A stretch of 64,000 nucleotides of DNA from Site-B1 sp963827785 (GTDB lineage: Bacteria; Bacteroidota; Bacteroidia; Flavobacteriales; Flavobacteriaceae): NCBI GenBank assembly GCA_963827785.1, contig CAWHCT010000005.1, forward strand, positions 112,249 to 176,248, read 5' to 3'. Below, piece by piece: positions 7,901-17,498 of the stretch. The first letter of the stretch is position 1. Every line of letters begins with the position of its first letter. Under the pieces are notes generated by a model, which was not told the DNA's origin, did no database searches, and was given only the letters and a program-made list of their open reading frames with translations. Position numbers and translations under genes: made by a program.

Positions 7901-10900
7901 AAACTGAAGTGTACAGCAAATCCACCAATATCTTTAGTTAGTTACAGGAATTCGAATTAGTTTTTTGTTGTTGTTGAGGTTGAACTTATAACTATTGATG
8001 ATCTTATGATCTTTTTCAACATCTACAAAAACAGTGATGTTGTTTGCTGCAGATGCTATGGTTAATTCAACTATTTCATTAGGATTGTATTCCTTTTTAT
8101 TTGTGGTAATGCTGAATAGTTGTTTGTCTGCAAGTACATCATCTTTTTCACTGAACAAAGTAGTTCTGGTTTGATCTTTCACCAACTGGCCAAATTTATC
8201 TTTACTTTCCAGTTCGACAATATATTGCCCGGATTCCCATTTTTTAATACTTCCAAGTTCTACTTCTTTAGATTTGTTAGAATCAAATTTTTCAGAGAAC
8301 ACTAGTTCTCCTTTTTTCCAGTTCTTACTGTCATCTTCACCATTATAAGCATCATGTGGAAACAACTTATTGAATTCACTTTCAGAAAATTCCTGATAAT
8401 CCGGAGCAGACCAAGGACGAGGTCTTAACACCTTATTTGGTGCTAGTAATTTGTATATATTCACCACACCTTTAGCTGGTGCAAATTCTCCATTCAGGTT
8501 TTTGGTATCGATTGTTAGTTGGTGGACTTTCTTTGTTTTATCCAATTTATTATCAATATTAATATTGGCAATTAGAGCATGATACCCAACATTTATAATA
8601 GTTGTTGCACTTCTGGTTTCACCATTTAAATCGGTTACATCGGCAATAACTTCATAATTAAAAACAGGTAAGGATGTTCTATCAACGCTTTCATCTGGTA
8701 TTGCCTTAAAAGTAATTTCAAATTTACCTTTGTTGTTAGTAGATGATTCTCCATGAGCTATTTCCTGTGGTTCACTTGTAAACCAGGGACGGTACCAATA
8801 ATACCAAGGTGGATATTGCACTTTTCTGTGGACTCTGTAAACCACCTTGGCGTCAGTAATATTGCTGCCGGCAAAAGCAAGTGCTTCTCCTTTTACAGTC
8901 ACGCTGTCGTTGACTTTAAAAGTTTCTGTTATTGGATTGAATTTGGTTTCAAACTTTGGGCGTTTGTATTCTTCAACTGAGAAGTAAGTTCTGGTATCTA
9001 TATCGATTCCACCAGATTCAGCATCAAATTCTATATGATACTGACCGGTTAAACCATCATTTGGTAAAATAAACTCACCAGTTACAGAACCAAATTGATT
9101 AGTCTTTAATTCTAACTCTTTTATTTCGTCGTCGTTTGAATTATAAAGAAGTACATTTATTAATTCATTTTCTATAACAGATGATTTACCGTTTGAAGAT
9201 TGCATCGCAATCGCTTTAAAATAAACCGTTTGTCCAGGTCTGTAGATGCTTCTGTCTGTAAATAGGAATCCTTTATATGTGTCCTTGGCTTTGCGTTCTT
9301 TATGAAGTTTGTTTATGTAGTAATAACCAAAATATGCTTTTTCATTGTTGTGAGTGACTTCAATTCTCACATTGGTCAATCTGCTGTTATCTTTCTTAAT
9401 GATAACTTTTCCATTCTCGTCAGTAACCAGATTTTTGGTTTCAAAACTGTCTCTGTAATTTTTTTGATAGCTGATTTTTACTTTGGCTTCAACTATAGGT
9501 GAACCATTGTTTCGGTTGATTATTTGATAGGTGTTTTTATCATTTTCAGCTTGTTCAACCAAGGCAAAATTGGTTACCTGTATGGTTTTGAATGCATTAA
9601 TAGAACTGTCCTTTGCTTGAGAATGGATTAGATAAATTCCATTGTTCAATTTTGGAAATAAGATTTCTGTGGAATGATTTTGATAATCTTTTTCATCACG
9701 TAAATTACTTTGCCAATGCGTTGTAACATCTAATTCTTTAATAAATTTTAATTTTTCGTTTTCACGATGTGTTCCAAAGAATTGGTCAAATTGGCTTTTG
9801 GTTAATTTATATACCTTAAAATCAAGCTGATTCAGGTTTTTATAGCTTACCAAAATCCTTGAGTGCTTCTGAATTGGCAAGAAATTTTCAGCAGTAAGTT
9901 GCAGTTGTTCTTGAAGAATATGTTCCTTAAGAACGACACATTTTTCGGCACCTTTGCTTTTTGGGAATTGTTCAATGACTGAATTACAAAGTTCATAGGC
10001 TTCTTTGGTTTTCCAGCGAACATCTACTTTGGATTTTGGATTGTATTGCAATCCTTGTTGATTATAGATAGATGCAATCTCAAATTGGTATAAGCCCGAT
10101 ACTTCGGATGATTCATTCTGCTTAACTTCATTTTTTAAGGCTTCTATGAAGACGTTTTCTTTATCATTAAAAGTTGCATATTGTTTAACAAACAGTAAGC
10201 GTTCAATATTTACATCTGCTAATGCAGAAGCATCTTTATCTTTTAAATGAAATTGAATGAGATCCTGATAGATCTTCAATGCATTCAGTTGTAAGGAAGT
10301 AGAATCTTTCGAATCAATTTTCAACCTAGAAAATGTATTAGCATCAGTTAAGAATTCTGGATTATCAATTTCGAATTTATAGGCAGGTTTTGTAATGCTA
10401 GTTTCATTGGTCTTATAAAAATCCAATGCGTTATGATTTAAAAAATCATATAATGTTGGTCTGAAAAGTTTAGAATCGTTTTGAGTGATTAGAATGTCAT
10501 TAAAAGCACTTAATTTTTGCAGCTGTAGCAACAATCCACTTTCTAACGATTTCTGAAAATGGAGATGCACTTCATCAAATAAAGTTTGCAAATCCCAGGT
10601 CCTGAAATCTTCAGCATCAACTTTCTCTTCTGTATTGGTTCGGTTATAAAATTTATATCTGTTTTGTTGAAAATATTGCCAGTACAAATTAGCCAGAACA
10701 CTCTCCAGAATATTCTTAGTTGGGAATTTGCTTTTTGCAATTTCCTCTTTAAAATCATTTACAATATTCAATTGAGCATCCTCCTCAAGAGTTAAAACAA
10801 AATTGCTTTTATACATCAGGGATTTAACTATTTGAGGCGAATTGTTATCAACCTTGGCTTTTTTAGCGATATCTTCAACCACTTGTAGAGCCGATTTAGG

Positions 10901-11026
10901 CAAACCATCCTGTTCAAGCTTTTCAACTTCATTCCATAGTTTGGAGTAATTATTGTATAATGGATCTTGAGCTAAAGACATATTGGTAATTAAAATGATG
11001 ATTATAAAAGAAATGAGCTTTTTCAT
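4902..11026 (-). CDS. Alpha-2-macroglobulin family protein (two frame breaks)
   Basis: Bacterial alpha-2-macroglobulins are large envelope proteins thought to trap attacking proteases. About 2040 residues are encoded: a signal peptide (MKKLISFIIIILITNMSLAQ, no lipobox), a long N-terminal helical region, the MG domains with DRSIYRPGQTVYFKA, a Gly/Asn/Tyr-rich insert (bases about 7500-7700), and the thioester domain, whose CNEQ in FPHECNEQ (near base 6540) keeps the Cys and Gln of the bond. The frame is broken near 7939 and near 5250; dropping one base at each point restores family-like text (VT-TKDIGGFAVHFSF and EVT-TATKLNVGDLVR). Three palindromic REP-like sequences lie in frame in the coding region. 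The DNA is otherwise continuous, so I treat it as one gene. Confidence 0.88.
6129..6150. repeat. REP-like palindrome inside the macroglobulin gene (copy 1)
   Basis: This 22-base imperfect palindrome opens GGTCGCTGACCGAAG and closes TCGAACC. It resembles short GGTCGCTGAGCGAAGTCGAA elements that I recall from flavobacterial spacers. Here it is translated, giving VGSTSVSDQ in the thioester-domain region. Membership in a dispersed family is inferred, not tested. Confidence 0.4.
6628..6647. repeat. REP-like sequence inside the macroglobulin gene (copy 2)
   Basis: The sequence TTTGAGCGTAGTCGAAGACA shares GAGCG-AGTCGAA with the copy near 6129 and is translated as LSSTTLK. Its G+C content stands out against the surrounding AT-rich code. 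It has only weak self-complementarity. Confidence 0.35.
6897..6915. repeat. Perfect palindrome inside the macroglobulin gene
   Basis: TCTCTCCC at 6897-6904 and GGGAGAGA at 6908-6915 are perfect inverted arms around GAA. The palindrome is translated in frame within SSNSLPSGEMS, a low-complexity linker between macroglobulin domains, which suggests a tolerated insertion. Confidence 0.55.
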
Positions 11027-11167
11027 TGGAAATGATTTATACTCTAATAAATTTGCAAATTGTGCGTTATTTTATACTGATTAAAGTTAAACGCTTTTGT
11101 TGAGTAATTCAAGGAGAGGATATCAAAAAGAATACCAAAAGAACAGTTTTTAAAATTATAATTAATT

Positions 11168-11175
11168 TAGATTTG
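11168..11175 (+). promoter_or_regulatory. Putative -7 box for the TPR gene
   Basis: TAGATTTG matches TAnnTTTG. The predicted start of transcription is near 11182, about 16 bases before the GTG start at 11198. The rest of the 171-base divergent spacer holds no further clear signal. Confidence 0.45.
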
Positions 11176-11197
11176 CATTCCTAAAGATTTAAAAAAA

Positions 11198-12154
11198 GTG
11201 AAACAAATATTCTGCTTTTTCATACTTTTTTCTATCCATTCAATGGCACAAAGCAGCTTTGAAGAAGCCAGATCATTATTTATAAATAATGATTTTAAGG
11301 CAGCAGAACCATTGTTAATATCCCATCTTTCTGCTAATCCTAAGGATCAAAATACAATTGAATATTTGGGTGATATTGCAGGACATAAAAAACTATGGGA
11401 TAGAGCAATTGACTATTATAGGACACTGGTTGAATTAGATGAGAATAATGCGAATTATCACTATAAATATGGAGGTGTTTTGGGTATGAAAGCTATGGAG
11501 TCCAATAAGATCAGGGCTTTAACAATGATTGGAGACATCAGGAATTCATTTCTCAAAGCAGCAGAATTGGATCCGCAACATATAGATGTTCGCTGGGCTT
11601 TAGTTGAATTTTACATACAATTACCGGGAATAATAGGCGGAAGTGAAAAGAAAGCAATTGAATATGCCAATGAGCTTGAAAATTTATCTCCTGTCGATGG
11701 TTATTTATCAAAAGGTTATATAGCGGAATATAGCAATAGACCTAAAGATGCCGAGATGTATTATAAAAAAGCTGTTAATTTAGGAGGGTCTATTACTTGT
11801 TATCAAAAGTTAACCAACCTATACGAGAATACGACCAAAGAACCCGAAAAAGCTATTGCTGTTATTGAAGAAGCTCAAGTTAAGCATCAGCGTAATGCCC
11901 TTCATTATCAGTTAGGAAAGGTAAGTGCACAATATAACACACAGCTTGACAAAGGAATTAGTTGTCTGGAAAAGTATATCAAAAACCATTCACCAAATGA
12001 TGGCGTACCTAAATCTTGGGCATACTATCGATTGGCTCAAATCTACAAACATAAAGGCAATAAAGATCAGGCCATGAAACACATAGATCAAGCCCTGTCT
12101 GAAACCGATTTAAAACCTTTTAAACAGGAAAAAGATCATATTTTAAATATGTAG
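11198..12154 (+). CDS. Secreted TPR-repeat protein
   Basis: The 318-residue product has a signal peptide (MKQIFCFFILFSIHSMAQ) and then a run of tetratricopeptide-like helix pairs, for example AAEPLLISHLSANPKDQNTIEYLG, AIDYYRTLVELDENNANYHYKYG and the last pair YYRLAQIYKHKGNKDQAMKHIDQAL. Such repeats bind other proteins, so a periplasmic scaffold role is likely, but no partner is visible. The start is GTG, chosen because it gives a complete signal peptide and fits the -7 box just upstream. Confidence 0.8.
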   Translation: MKQIFCFFILFSIHSMAQSSFEEARSLFINNDFKAAEPLLISHLSANPKDQNTIEYLGDIAGHKKLWDRAIDYYRTLVELDENNANYHYKYGGVLGMKAMESNKIRALTMIGDIRNSFLKAAELDPQHIDVRWALVEFYIQLPGIIGGSEKKAIEYANELENLSPVDGYLSKGYIAEYSNRPKDAEMYYKKAVNLGGSITCYQKLTNLYENTTKEPEKAIAVIEEAQVKHQRNALHYQLGKVSAQYNTQLDKGISCLEKYIKNHSPNDGVPKSWAYYRLAQIYKHKGNKDQAMKHIDQALSETDLKPFKQEKDHILNM

Positions 12155-12166
12155 TTTTAGGCGTTC

Positions 12167-12218
12167 CCTGTTCCTGAAACACCTTGCCTGCGGCAGGCAG
12201 AAGTTCAGAATGAACAGG
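12167..12218. repeat. Nested palindromic REP-like element
   Basis: Three inverted repeats are stacked: CCTGTTC (12167-12173) with GAACAGG (12212-12218), CTGAA (12174-12178) with TTCAG (12204-12208), and a central perfect palindrome TGCCTGCGGCAGGCA (12185-12199). The middle layer, CCTGAAAC plus AAGTTCAG, equals the palindrome at 46122-46142 but is split here by the 20-base central palindrome. This is the most G+C-rich noncoding stretch nearby. Confidence 0.7.
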
Positions 12219-12400
12219 TCGCGCTTTCGCAAGTCGCTTTTTTGTCATTAACTACTCATGAGCTCGAGGAGACAAAAAGAGCTTCAACAAATTGCTCAAT
12301 CGCTAACGCAAACCGAAAATAGTTAAACTTCTGACTTTGATCTTTCAACTTCAAGCACTAATTATTTGGAATTTGGGAATTGTAGTTTGATATTTGTTTA
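12219..12400. other. Spacer before mpl with further inverted repeats
   Basis: After the nested palindrome the spacer carries GTCGC twice (12219 and 12233 areas) around GCGCTTTCGC, then GCTTTTTTGTC facing GACAAAAAGAGC (about 12235-12282). The facing arms could form a terminator-like stem for the TPR gene. The last 40 bases are a degenerate TTTGGAATTTG-type tract. No open frame of substance was seen. Confidence 0.4.
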
Positions 12401-13756
12401 ATGAACGTACATTTTATTGCAATTGGTGGTGCAGCTATGCACAATTTAGCAATTGCTCTGCATAATAAAGGGTATCACGTTACCGGAAGTGATGATACTA
12501 TATTTGACCCATCAAGATCTCGACTAGAAGCTAAAGGATTACTACCGAAAACTTATGGTTGGTATCCGGAAAAGATCACTCAAAATTTAGATGCCATTGT
12601 TTTAGGCATGCATGCTAAAGAAGATAATCCGGAATTATTGAAGGCGCAGGAATTAGGACTGAAAATCTATAGTTACCCGGAATTTTTATACGAACAATCA
12701 AAAAACAAAACAAGAGTAGTTATTGGCGGAAGTCATGGAAAAACAACCATAACATCTATGATTCTGCATGTGATGCATTATCATGATAGAGATGTCGATT
12801 ATATGGTAGGAGCGCAGCTTGAAGGTTTTGACGTCATGGTAAAACTTACAGAAGATAATGATTTTATTGTTCTGGAAGGGGATGAGTATTTAAGCTCACC
12901 AATTGACAGACGTCCAAAATTCCATTTATACAAACCAAATATTGCCTTGTTGAGTGGGATTGCATGGGATCATATTAATGTCTTTCCCACCTATGAAGGG
13001 TATGTGGAACAGTTCAGTATTTTTATTGATAGCATTGTAAAAGGTGGAAGCATAACCTATAACGAAGAAGATCCGGAAGTGAAAAGAGTTGTGGAAGCTT
13101 CAAAAAACACCATTCGCAAATTACCTTATCAAACTCCTGATTATACTGTTGAAAACGGACAAACATTATTGGAAACTCCTGAAGGACCATTGCCTATAGA
13201 AGTATTTGGTAAACATAACTTAAACAATTTAGCAGGAGCAAAATGGATCTGCCAACACATGGGAATTGACGAAGATGATTTTTATGAAGCCATTGCTACT
13301 TTTAAAGGGGCCAGCAAGCGTTTAGAGAAAATTGCAGAAAACAAAAACGGTGTCGCTTATAAAGATTTTGCGCATTCACCAAGTAAGGTGGAAGCAACTA
13401 CAAAAGCAGTCAAAGAACAGTATAAAAACAGAAGCTTGGTTGCTTGTTTAGAATTACATACCTACAGCAGTTTAAATGCCGAATTTTTAAAGGAATATAA
13501 AGGTGCTTTGGATGCTGCAGATGTTGCTGTTGTGTTTTATTCACCACATGCAGTCGAAATAAAAAAATTAGAGGAGGTCACTCATGAGCAAATAGCTGAT
13601 GCTTTCCAGCGAGACGATTTGATTATTTACACCAATCCGGATGATTTTAAGCAGTTCTTATTTTCTCAAAATTTTGACAATAAAACCTTGTTGCTTATGA
13701 GTTCCGGTAATTATGGTGGATTGGATTTTGAGGAGGTTAAAGGGTTGATTCAATAG
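12401..13756 (+). CDS. mpl: UDP-N-acetylmuramate:murein tripeptide ligase Mpl
   Basis: Mpl joins recycled L-Ala-D-Glu-mesoDAP tripeptide to UDP-MurNAc in the cytoplasm, saving cell-wall material. The 451-residue protein has the N-terminal nucleotide-fold opening FIAIGGAAMHNLA, the ATP-binding loop GGSHGKTT at 109-116, and the C-terminal Mur-ligase domain. DFAHSPSKVEATTKAV is typical of Mpl, where MurC has a DYGHHPTEI-like motif, and this decides between the two. It is preceded by a repeat-rich spacer and is convergent with the small DUF2007 gene. Confidence 0.93.
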   Translation: MNVHFIAIGGAAMHNLAIALHNKGYHVTGSDDTIFDPSRSRLEAKGLLPKTYGWYPEKITQNLDAIVLGMHAKEDNPELLKAQELGLKIYSYPEFLYEQSKNKTRVVIGGSHGKTTITSMILHVMHYHDRDVDYMVGAQLEGFDVMVKLTEDNDFIVLEGDEYLSSPIDRRPKFHLYKPNIALLSGIAWDHINVFPTYEGYVEQFSIFIDSIVKGGSITYNEEDPEVKRVVEASKNTIRKLPYQTPDYTVENGQTLLETPEGPLPIEVFGKHNLNNLAGAKWICQHMGIDEDDFYEAIATFKGASKRLEKIAENKNGVAYKDFAHSPSKVEATTKAVKEQYKNRSLVACLELHTYSSLNAEFLKEYKGALDAADVAVVFYSPHAVEIKKLEEVTHEQIADAFQRDDLIIYTNPDDFKQFLFSQNFDNKTLLLMSSGNYGGLDFEEVKGLIQ

Positions 13757-13788
13757 AGATTAAATTTCTGGAAAGGTTTATATAATAT

Positions 13789-13995
13789 TTATAAAAGTGT
13801 TTTTATAATCTTCAAAGCCTTTTCTTCATTTAGAACATTCACATAAATTTCTATGTTACCAAAAAGTTGAGCATAAGATGAATCGGTTTTATCTATTTCA
13901 AAAAAGGCTATACCTTCTTCAGTTAATACATTTTTTATTCCCAAGGCTTTTACCTGGGATTTTCCAGAAAAGATCTTTTTTTTATCTGATTCCAT
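13789..13995 (-). CDS. DUF2007-type small protein
   Basis: This 68-residue protein has the layout of the DUF2007 (putative signal-transducing) family: a strand with KIFSGKSQVKALGIKNVLTEEGI, a variable middle, and a closing NVLNEEKALKIIKTLL helix. The fold resembles small ferredoxin-like ligand-sensing domains, but no function is established. It lies 24 bases downstream of the dienelactone hydrolase gene on the same strand and is probably co-transcribed with it. Confidence 0.7.
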   Translation of the reverse strand: MESDKKKIFSGKSQVKALGIKNVLTEEGIAFFEIDKTDSSYAQLFGNIEIYVNVLNEEKALKIIKTLL

Positions 13996-14019
13996 ATTTT
14001 TTATTTGGCTAACTCAAAT

Positions 14020-14907
14020 TTACTTGAGATTTTCTTTAAAAAAATCAATAGTTCGCTTCCAGGATAGATCGGCAGCTTCTTTATCAAATCGAGGTGTTGT
14101 ATTATTATGAAAACCATGATTCACTTTAGGATAAATAAATGCTTCATAATCAATTTTATTTTCTTTAAGCACAGCTTCAAATGCAGGCCAACCGGCATTC
14201 ACTCTCGTATCTAATTCGGCGTATTGTAACAATAAAGGTGCTTTAATTTGAGCAGCATCTTCATCAGAAGGTTGTCCTCCGTAATAAGGAACAGCTGCAC
14301 CTAAGTCAGGAATTCTAACTGCCATCATGTTGGAGATCCAGCCTCCAAAACAAAATCCAACTACTCCTATCTTTCCATTGCAATCTTTGTGAGATTTAAG
14401 ATAGTCATAAGCAGCTATAAAGTCCTCAAGCATTTCATTTCTATCGCGCTGTTTTTGTAAAGTCCTGCCATCATCGTCATTTCCCGGATAGCCACCAAGA
14501 GGTGTTAAAGCATCAGGGGCCAAGCTTATAAAACCTTCAACTGCCGTTCTCCTTCCAACATCTTCTATATACGGATTAAGACCTCTGTTTTCATGCACAA
14601 CGACAATTCCGGGTATTTTGGTTTTGAGCTCTTTTGGTTTGGACAATAAGCCTTTTATTGTTCCACCACCTTTGGGTGATTCATAAGTAATGAATTCTGA
14701 ATCTATTCTGGGATCGTCCTGTTTAACCAATTTAGTATCTCTATAATTGGGTGACATAAAACTCAAAAGGCTAGGCACTGTCAATCCACCAACGGCATAG
14801 AGAGAAAGTTTTTCTATAAATTGTCTGCGTTGTAATTTATTATGGGCGTAATCGTCGTATAGGTCAAATACTTCCTGACTGATATCTTCTTTTTTTATTT
14901 TTTTCAT
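14020..14907 (-). CDS. Dienelactone hydrolase family protein
   Basis: This alpha/beta hydrolase has 295 residues. The nucleophile is the Cys of GFCFGGW, the acid is in AELDTRVNAGWP, and the base is the His of VNHGFHNN, giving the Cys-Asp-His triad of dienelactone hydrolases rather than a Ser triad. Residues 28-50 (RRQFIEKLSLYAVGGLTVPS) look like a twin-arginine signal preceded by a short cytosolic extension, so export by Tat is likely. The natural substrate is unknown. It is followed closely by the DUF2007 gene. Confidence 0.85.
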   Translation of the reverse strand: MKKIKKEDISQEVFDLYDDYAHNKLQRRQFIEKLSLYAVGGLTVPSLLSFMSPNYRDTKLVKQDDPRIDSEFITYESPKGGGTIKGLLSKPKELKTKIPGIVVVHENRGLNPYIEDVGRRTAVEGFISLAPDALTPLGGYPGNDDDGRTLQKQRDRNEMLEDFIAAYDYLKSHKDCNGKIGVVGFCFGGWISNMMAVRIPDLGAAVPYYGGQPSDEDAAQIKAPLLLQYAELDTRVNAGWPAFEAVLKENKIDYEAFIYPKVNHGFHNNTTPRFDKEAADLSWKRTIDFFKENLK

Positions 14908-14928
14908 AGTTACTAATTTAGTGTTTTT

Positions 14929-16050
14929 TTAAAACAATGCCAATAAATAACCTCCAATCGCTCCACCTAAAACGATAAAAGCACTATTAAGTTTTTTAAA
15001 ATAGAAAACGGTTATTAAGCTGGCAATTGCAATACCTAAAGTTCGCCAATCGGTAAGTGTGTCCTTACCCATTTCTATACATACAGCCAGAATTAAAGCG
15101 ACTGCTGCCACATTTATGGCATCTAAAAAGGCTCCAATTAGTTTAGACTTTCTCATTTTTGGAATTAATGGATTCAATATCAATACAAATAAAAAGGAGG
15201 GAAGGAAAATTCCAATAGTAGCAGCAAATGCTCCAGATATGCCATTCATTTGCCAACCTATAAAAGTGGCAGTAGATAAAACAGGTCCTGGAGTAAACTG
15301 CCCAACTGCTACTGCATCGATTAGTTCTTGCCTTGTTAACCATCCATTGCCTACTAATTCTGAATCAAGAAAAGCAAACAAAACATAACCACTCCCATAT
15401 AATATGGCTCCAACCTTTAAAAAGGTTAGGAATATTTTTAAGCTTCCAATTTTTATTGGGTCTGTAACTTGAATCAATAATAGCGGAATGAATGTGTTTA
15501 AAGTTGTTTTATTCTTCTTTAGGAAGTAAAGAATCAAACCGGCAAGTCCACAACCAAAAAGAGCAATTATTTCGTTAACTCCCAATAAGCAAACAATTAA
15601 AGTAACAATTCCTAAAACGGTAAGTTCTGTAGTTTTTATGGCTTTTTTACCAAGTCTGTAAGCAGCCATTATAATGATTGCAATAACCGCAGGTTTTATG
15701 CCATAAATATATGGTTCAACTTCCGGCAATTGTCCATATTTTTGATACAACCAGGCAAATATAGATGTGATAACAACAGCAGGAAATATGAAAGAGATAC
15801 CAGCTACAAACAAGCCTTTCCATCCTGCTCTTTCGTGCCCGCAGTGCATAGTCATTTCGGTTGAATTGGGTCCGGGAATTAAATTGGTAGCACCGATCAA
15901 ATCCAGAAAGTGTTCGTGTGTCATCCACTTCTTTTTTTTAACGACTTCATCTTCCATCATTGCTATATGTGCAGCAGGACCACCAAATGAAATGCAGCCT
16001 AATTTAAAAAACAATTGAGCAATCTCTTTGAGCTTATTTTTTTCGGACAT
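14929..16050 (-). CDS. chrA: Chromate transporter ChrA family
   Basis: ChrA proteins export chromate across the inner membrane. The 373-residue protein opens with the family signature FFKLGCISFGGPAAHIAMMEDEVV and continues with GPNSTEMTMHCGHERAGWKG. The second half repeats the same plan (FLKVGAILYGSGYVLFAFLDSELV, then GQFTPGPVLSTATFIGWQ), as in the two-domain long-chain members. About ten membrane segments are visible. The start at MSEKNK was chosen over MYM two codons upstream. No chromate regulator is adjacent. Confidence 0.88.
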   Translation of the reverse strand: MSEKNKLKEIAQLFFKLGCISFGGPAAHIAMMEDEVVKKKKWMTHEHFLDLIGATNLIPGPNSTEMTMHCGHERAGWKGLFVAGISFIFPAVVITSIFAWLYQKYGQLPEVEPYIYGIKPAVIAIIIMAAYRLGKKAIKTTELTVLGIVTLIVCLLGVNEIIALFGCGLAGLILYFLKKNKTTLNTFIPLLLIQVTDPIKIGSLKIFLTFLKVGAILYGSGYVLFAFLDSELVGNGWLTRQELIDAVAVGQFTPGPVLSTATFIGWQMNGISGAFAATIGIFLPSFLFVLILNPLIPKMRKSKLIGAFLDAINVAAVALILAVCIEMGKDTLTDWRTLGIAIASLITVFYFKKLNSAFIVLGGAIGGYLLALF

Positions 16051-16061
16051 ATACAATTGAA

Positions 16062-16655
16062 TTAAATAATACTATTCAAAAAATCTGCGATGCTTTGTTG
16101 ATTTGCTCGAATCAGTTCAGCTTTGGCATTAGCAATATCACTTGATTTTTTGTCTTGGGAGAGTTTGAATTTTCCTTCCCAATTGGTAATGGTAATTTCA
16201 AACATTTTGATGTATTCCAGATTTCGTTCCATTCTAGGGTTATCAGCTTCTAAAACATATTTATGCTCTGGAGCTTCAAGGAATTCGGTCATTTTTATGA
16301 GGGACTTTTTTAAGGCTACTTTACTGTCAATAGCCTCAACTAAACCATCCAAATGAACTCTTATATAATTCCATGTAGGCAATTGTGTAGTACCATAAAT
16401 ACTTGGCGAAATATAGCACTGTGGTCCGGAAAATATTATTGTAATTGGATTGCCACCTTTCAAAAATTCGGTTTGCGGGTTATAGATATCAATGTGACCA
16501 ATTAATTTTCCATCTTCACGATAAATTAAAGGTAAATGAGTGATATATGGTTTATTATCATGAACAGAAATGACTGTTGCCAAAGGATACGTTTTTACTA
16601 CTTCAATCATATGAAGTTTATCGTTATCCTGATGATGCTTTGGTGGATAATTCAA
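16062..16655 (-). CDS. PaiB-like FMN-binding protein
   Basis: The product has 197 residues and matches the PaiB family, described as FMN-binding negative transcriptional regulators. Visible family features are the opening MNYPPKHHQDNDKLHMIEVVKTYPLATVIS, the split-barrel FMN segment CYISPSIYGTTQLPTWNY, and KFKLSQDKKSSD near residue 160. There is no helix-turn-helix, so direct DNA binding is doubtful. It starts 12 bases upstream of chrA on the same strand and may be its co-transcribed partner. Confidence 0.85.
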   Translation of the reverse strand: MNYPPKHHQDNDKLHMIEVVKTYPLATVISVHDNKPYITHLPLIYREDGKLIGHIDIYNPQTEFLKGGNPITIIFSGPQCYISPSIYGTTQLPTWNYIRVHLDGLVEAIDSKVALKKSLIKMTEFLEAPEHKYVLEADNPRMERNLEYIKMFEITITNWEGKFKLSQDKKSSDIANAKAELIRANQQSIADFLNSII

Positions 16656-16719
16656 TTTGATTCCTGAGTTTTAATTTATGATTTTTGAATAATCAATTTA
16701 CAATTTTTATATTTATCAA

Positions 16720-17418
16720 ATGTCTGAAAAACCATCATCATTTTCTATTAAAAACTGGTCTCAGGATGACCAGCCAAGGGAGAAATTACTCTACAAAGGC
16801 AAATCTGCTCTAAGTGATGCCGAATTGGTTGCAATATTGATAGGTTCAGGAAACAGAGAAGAAAGTGCTGTTGGGTTATGCAAACGTATTTTGGCGAGTG
16901 TAGATAATAACCTGAGTGAACTGGGGAAACTATCTATTAAACAATTAATGGAATATAAAGGAATTGGCGAAGCAAAAGCTATAACTATTGCTGCTGCTAT
17001 GGAACTTGGCAGACGAAGAAGGGGAGAGGAGGCACTGGAAAAAAAGAAGATCACTTCCAGCGCATCAGTTTTTGAGCTTATGCAACCCATTATTGGGGAA
17101 TTGCAGCATGAGGAATTCTGGATCATCTATTTGAACAATTCCAATAAAGTGCTTCAAAAGAATCAGTTAAGTAAAGGTGGGATCACGGGAACTTTAGTTG
17201 ATGTTCGGCTCGTACTAAAAAACGCCTTAGAACTTGGCGCAACGGGAATTATATTAGCTCATAATCATCCTTCAGGCACCTTAAAACCAAGCTCAGCTGA
17301 TAAACAGTTAACTCAAAAACTTAAATCGGCATCAGAAAGTTTGGATATAAAAGTTTTGGACCATTTGATCATTACTGAAAAAGCCTATTTTAGTTTTGCT
17401 GATGAATTAATATTATGA
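16720..17418 (+). CDS. radC: RadC family JAB-domain protein
   Basis: The 232-residue protein has a helix-hairpin-helix region (LMEYKGIGEAKAITIAAAMELGRRR, about 76-101) and a JAB/MPN domain with the metal motif HNHPSG at 181-186 plus Asp194. RadC was long called a DNA repair protein, but its biochemical role remains unclear. The gene diverges from the PaiB-like gene across a 64-base AT-rich spacer. Confidence 0.93.
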   Translation: MSEKPSSFSIKNWSQDDQPREKLLYKGKSALSDAELVAILIGSGNREESAVGLCKRILASVDNNLSELGKLSIKQLMEYKGIGEAKAITIAAAMELGRRRRGEEALEKKKITSSASVFELMQPIIGELQHEEFWIIYLNNSNKVLQKNQLSKGGITGTLVDVRLVLKNALELGATGIILAHNHPSGTLKPSSADKQLTQKLKSASESLDIKVLDHLIITEKAYFSFADELIL

Positions 17419-17453
17419 AGCATTAAAAATCATAATATAAAAATCTGTTTAAA

Positions 17454-17489
17454 GCATTTGGAATTTGGTATTTTAGCATTTGGAATTCG
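17454..17489. repeat. Direct repeat GCATTTGGAATT in spacer
   Basis: GCATTTGGAATT occurs at 17454-17465 and again at 17476-17487, giving a 22-base period, with GAATTTGG between. The tract lies directly before the start of the deacetylase-like gene and resembles the TTTGGAATTTG tract before mpl. Confidence 0.55.
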
Positions 17490-17498
17490 CAATAGCAT

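Noticed and set aside
10543..10795. Overlapping open frames on both strands within the macroglobulin gene
   Set aside because: They lie inside the first, intact part of the gene and read as low-complexity shadow text.
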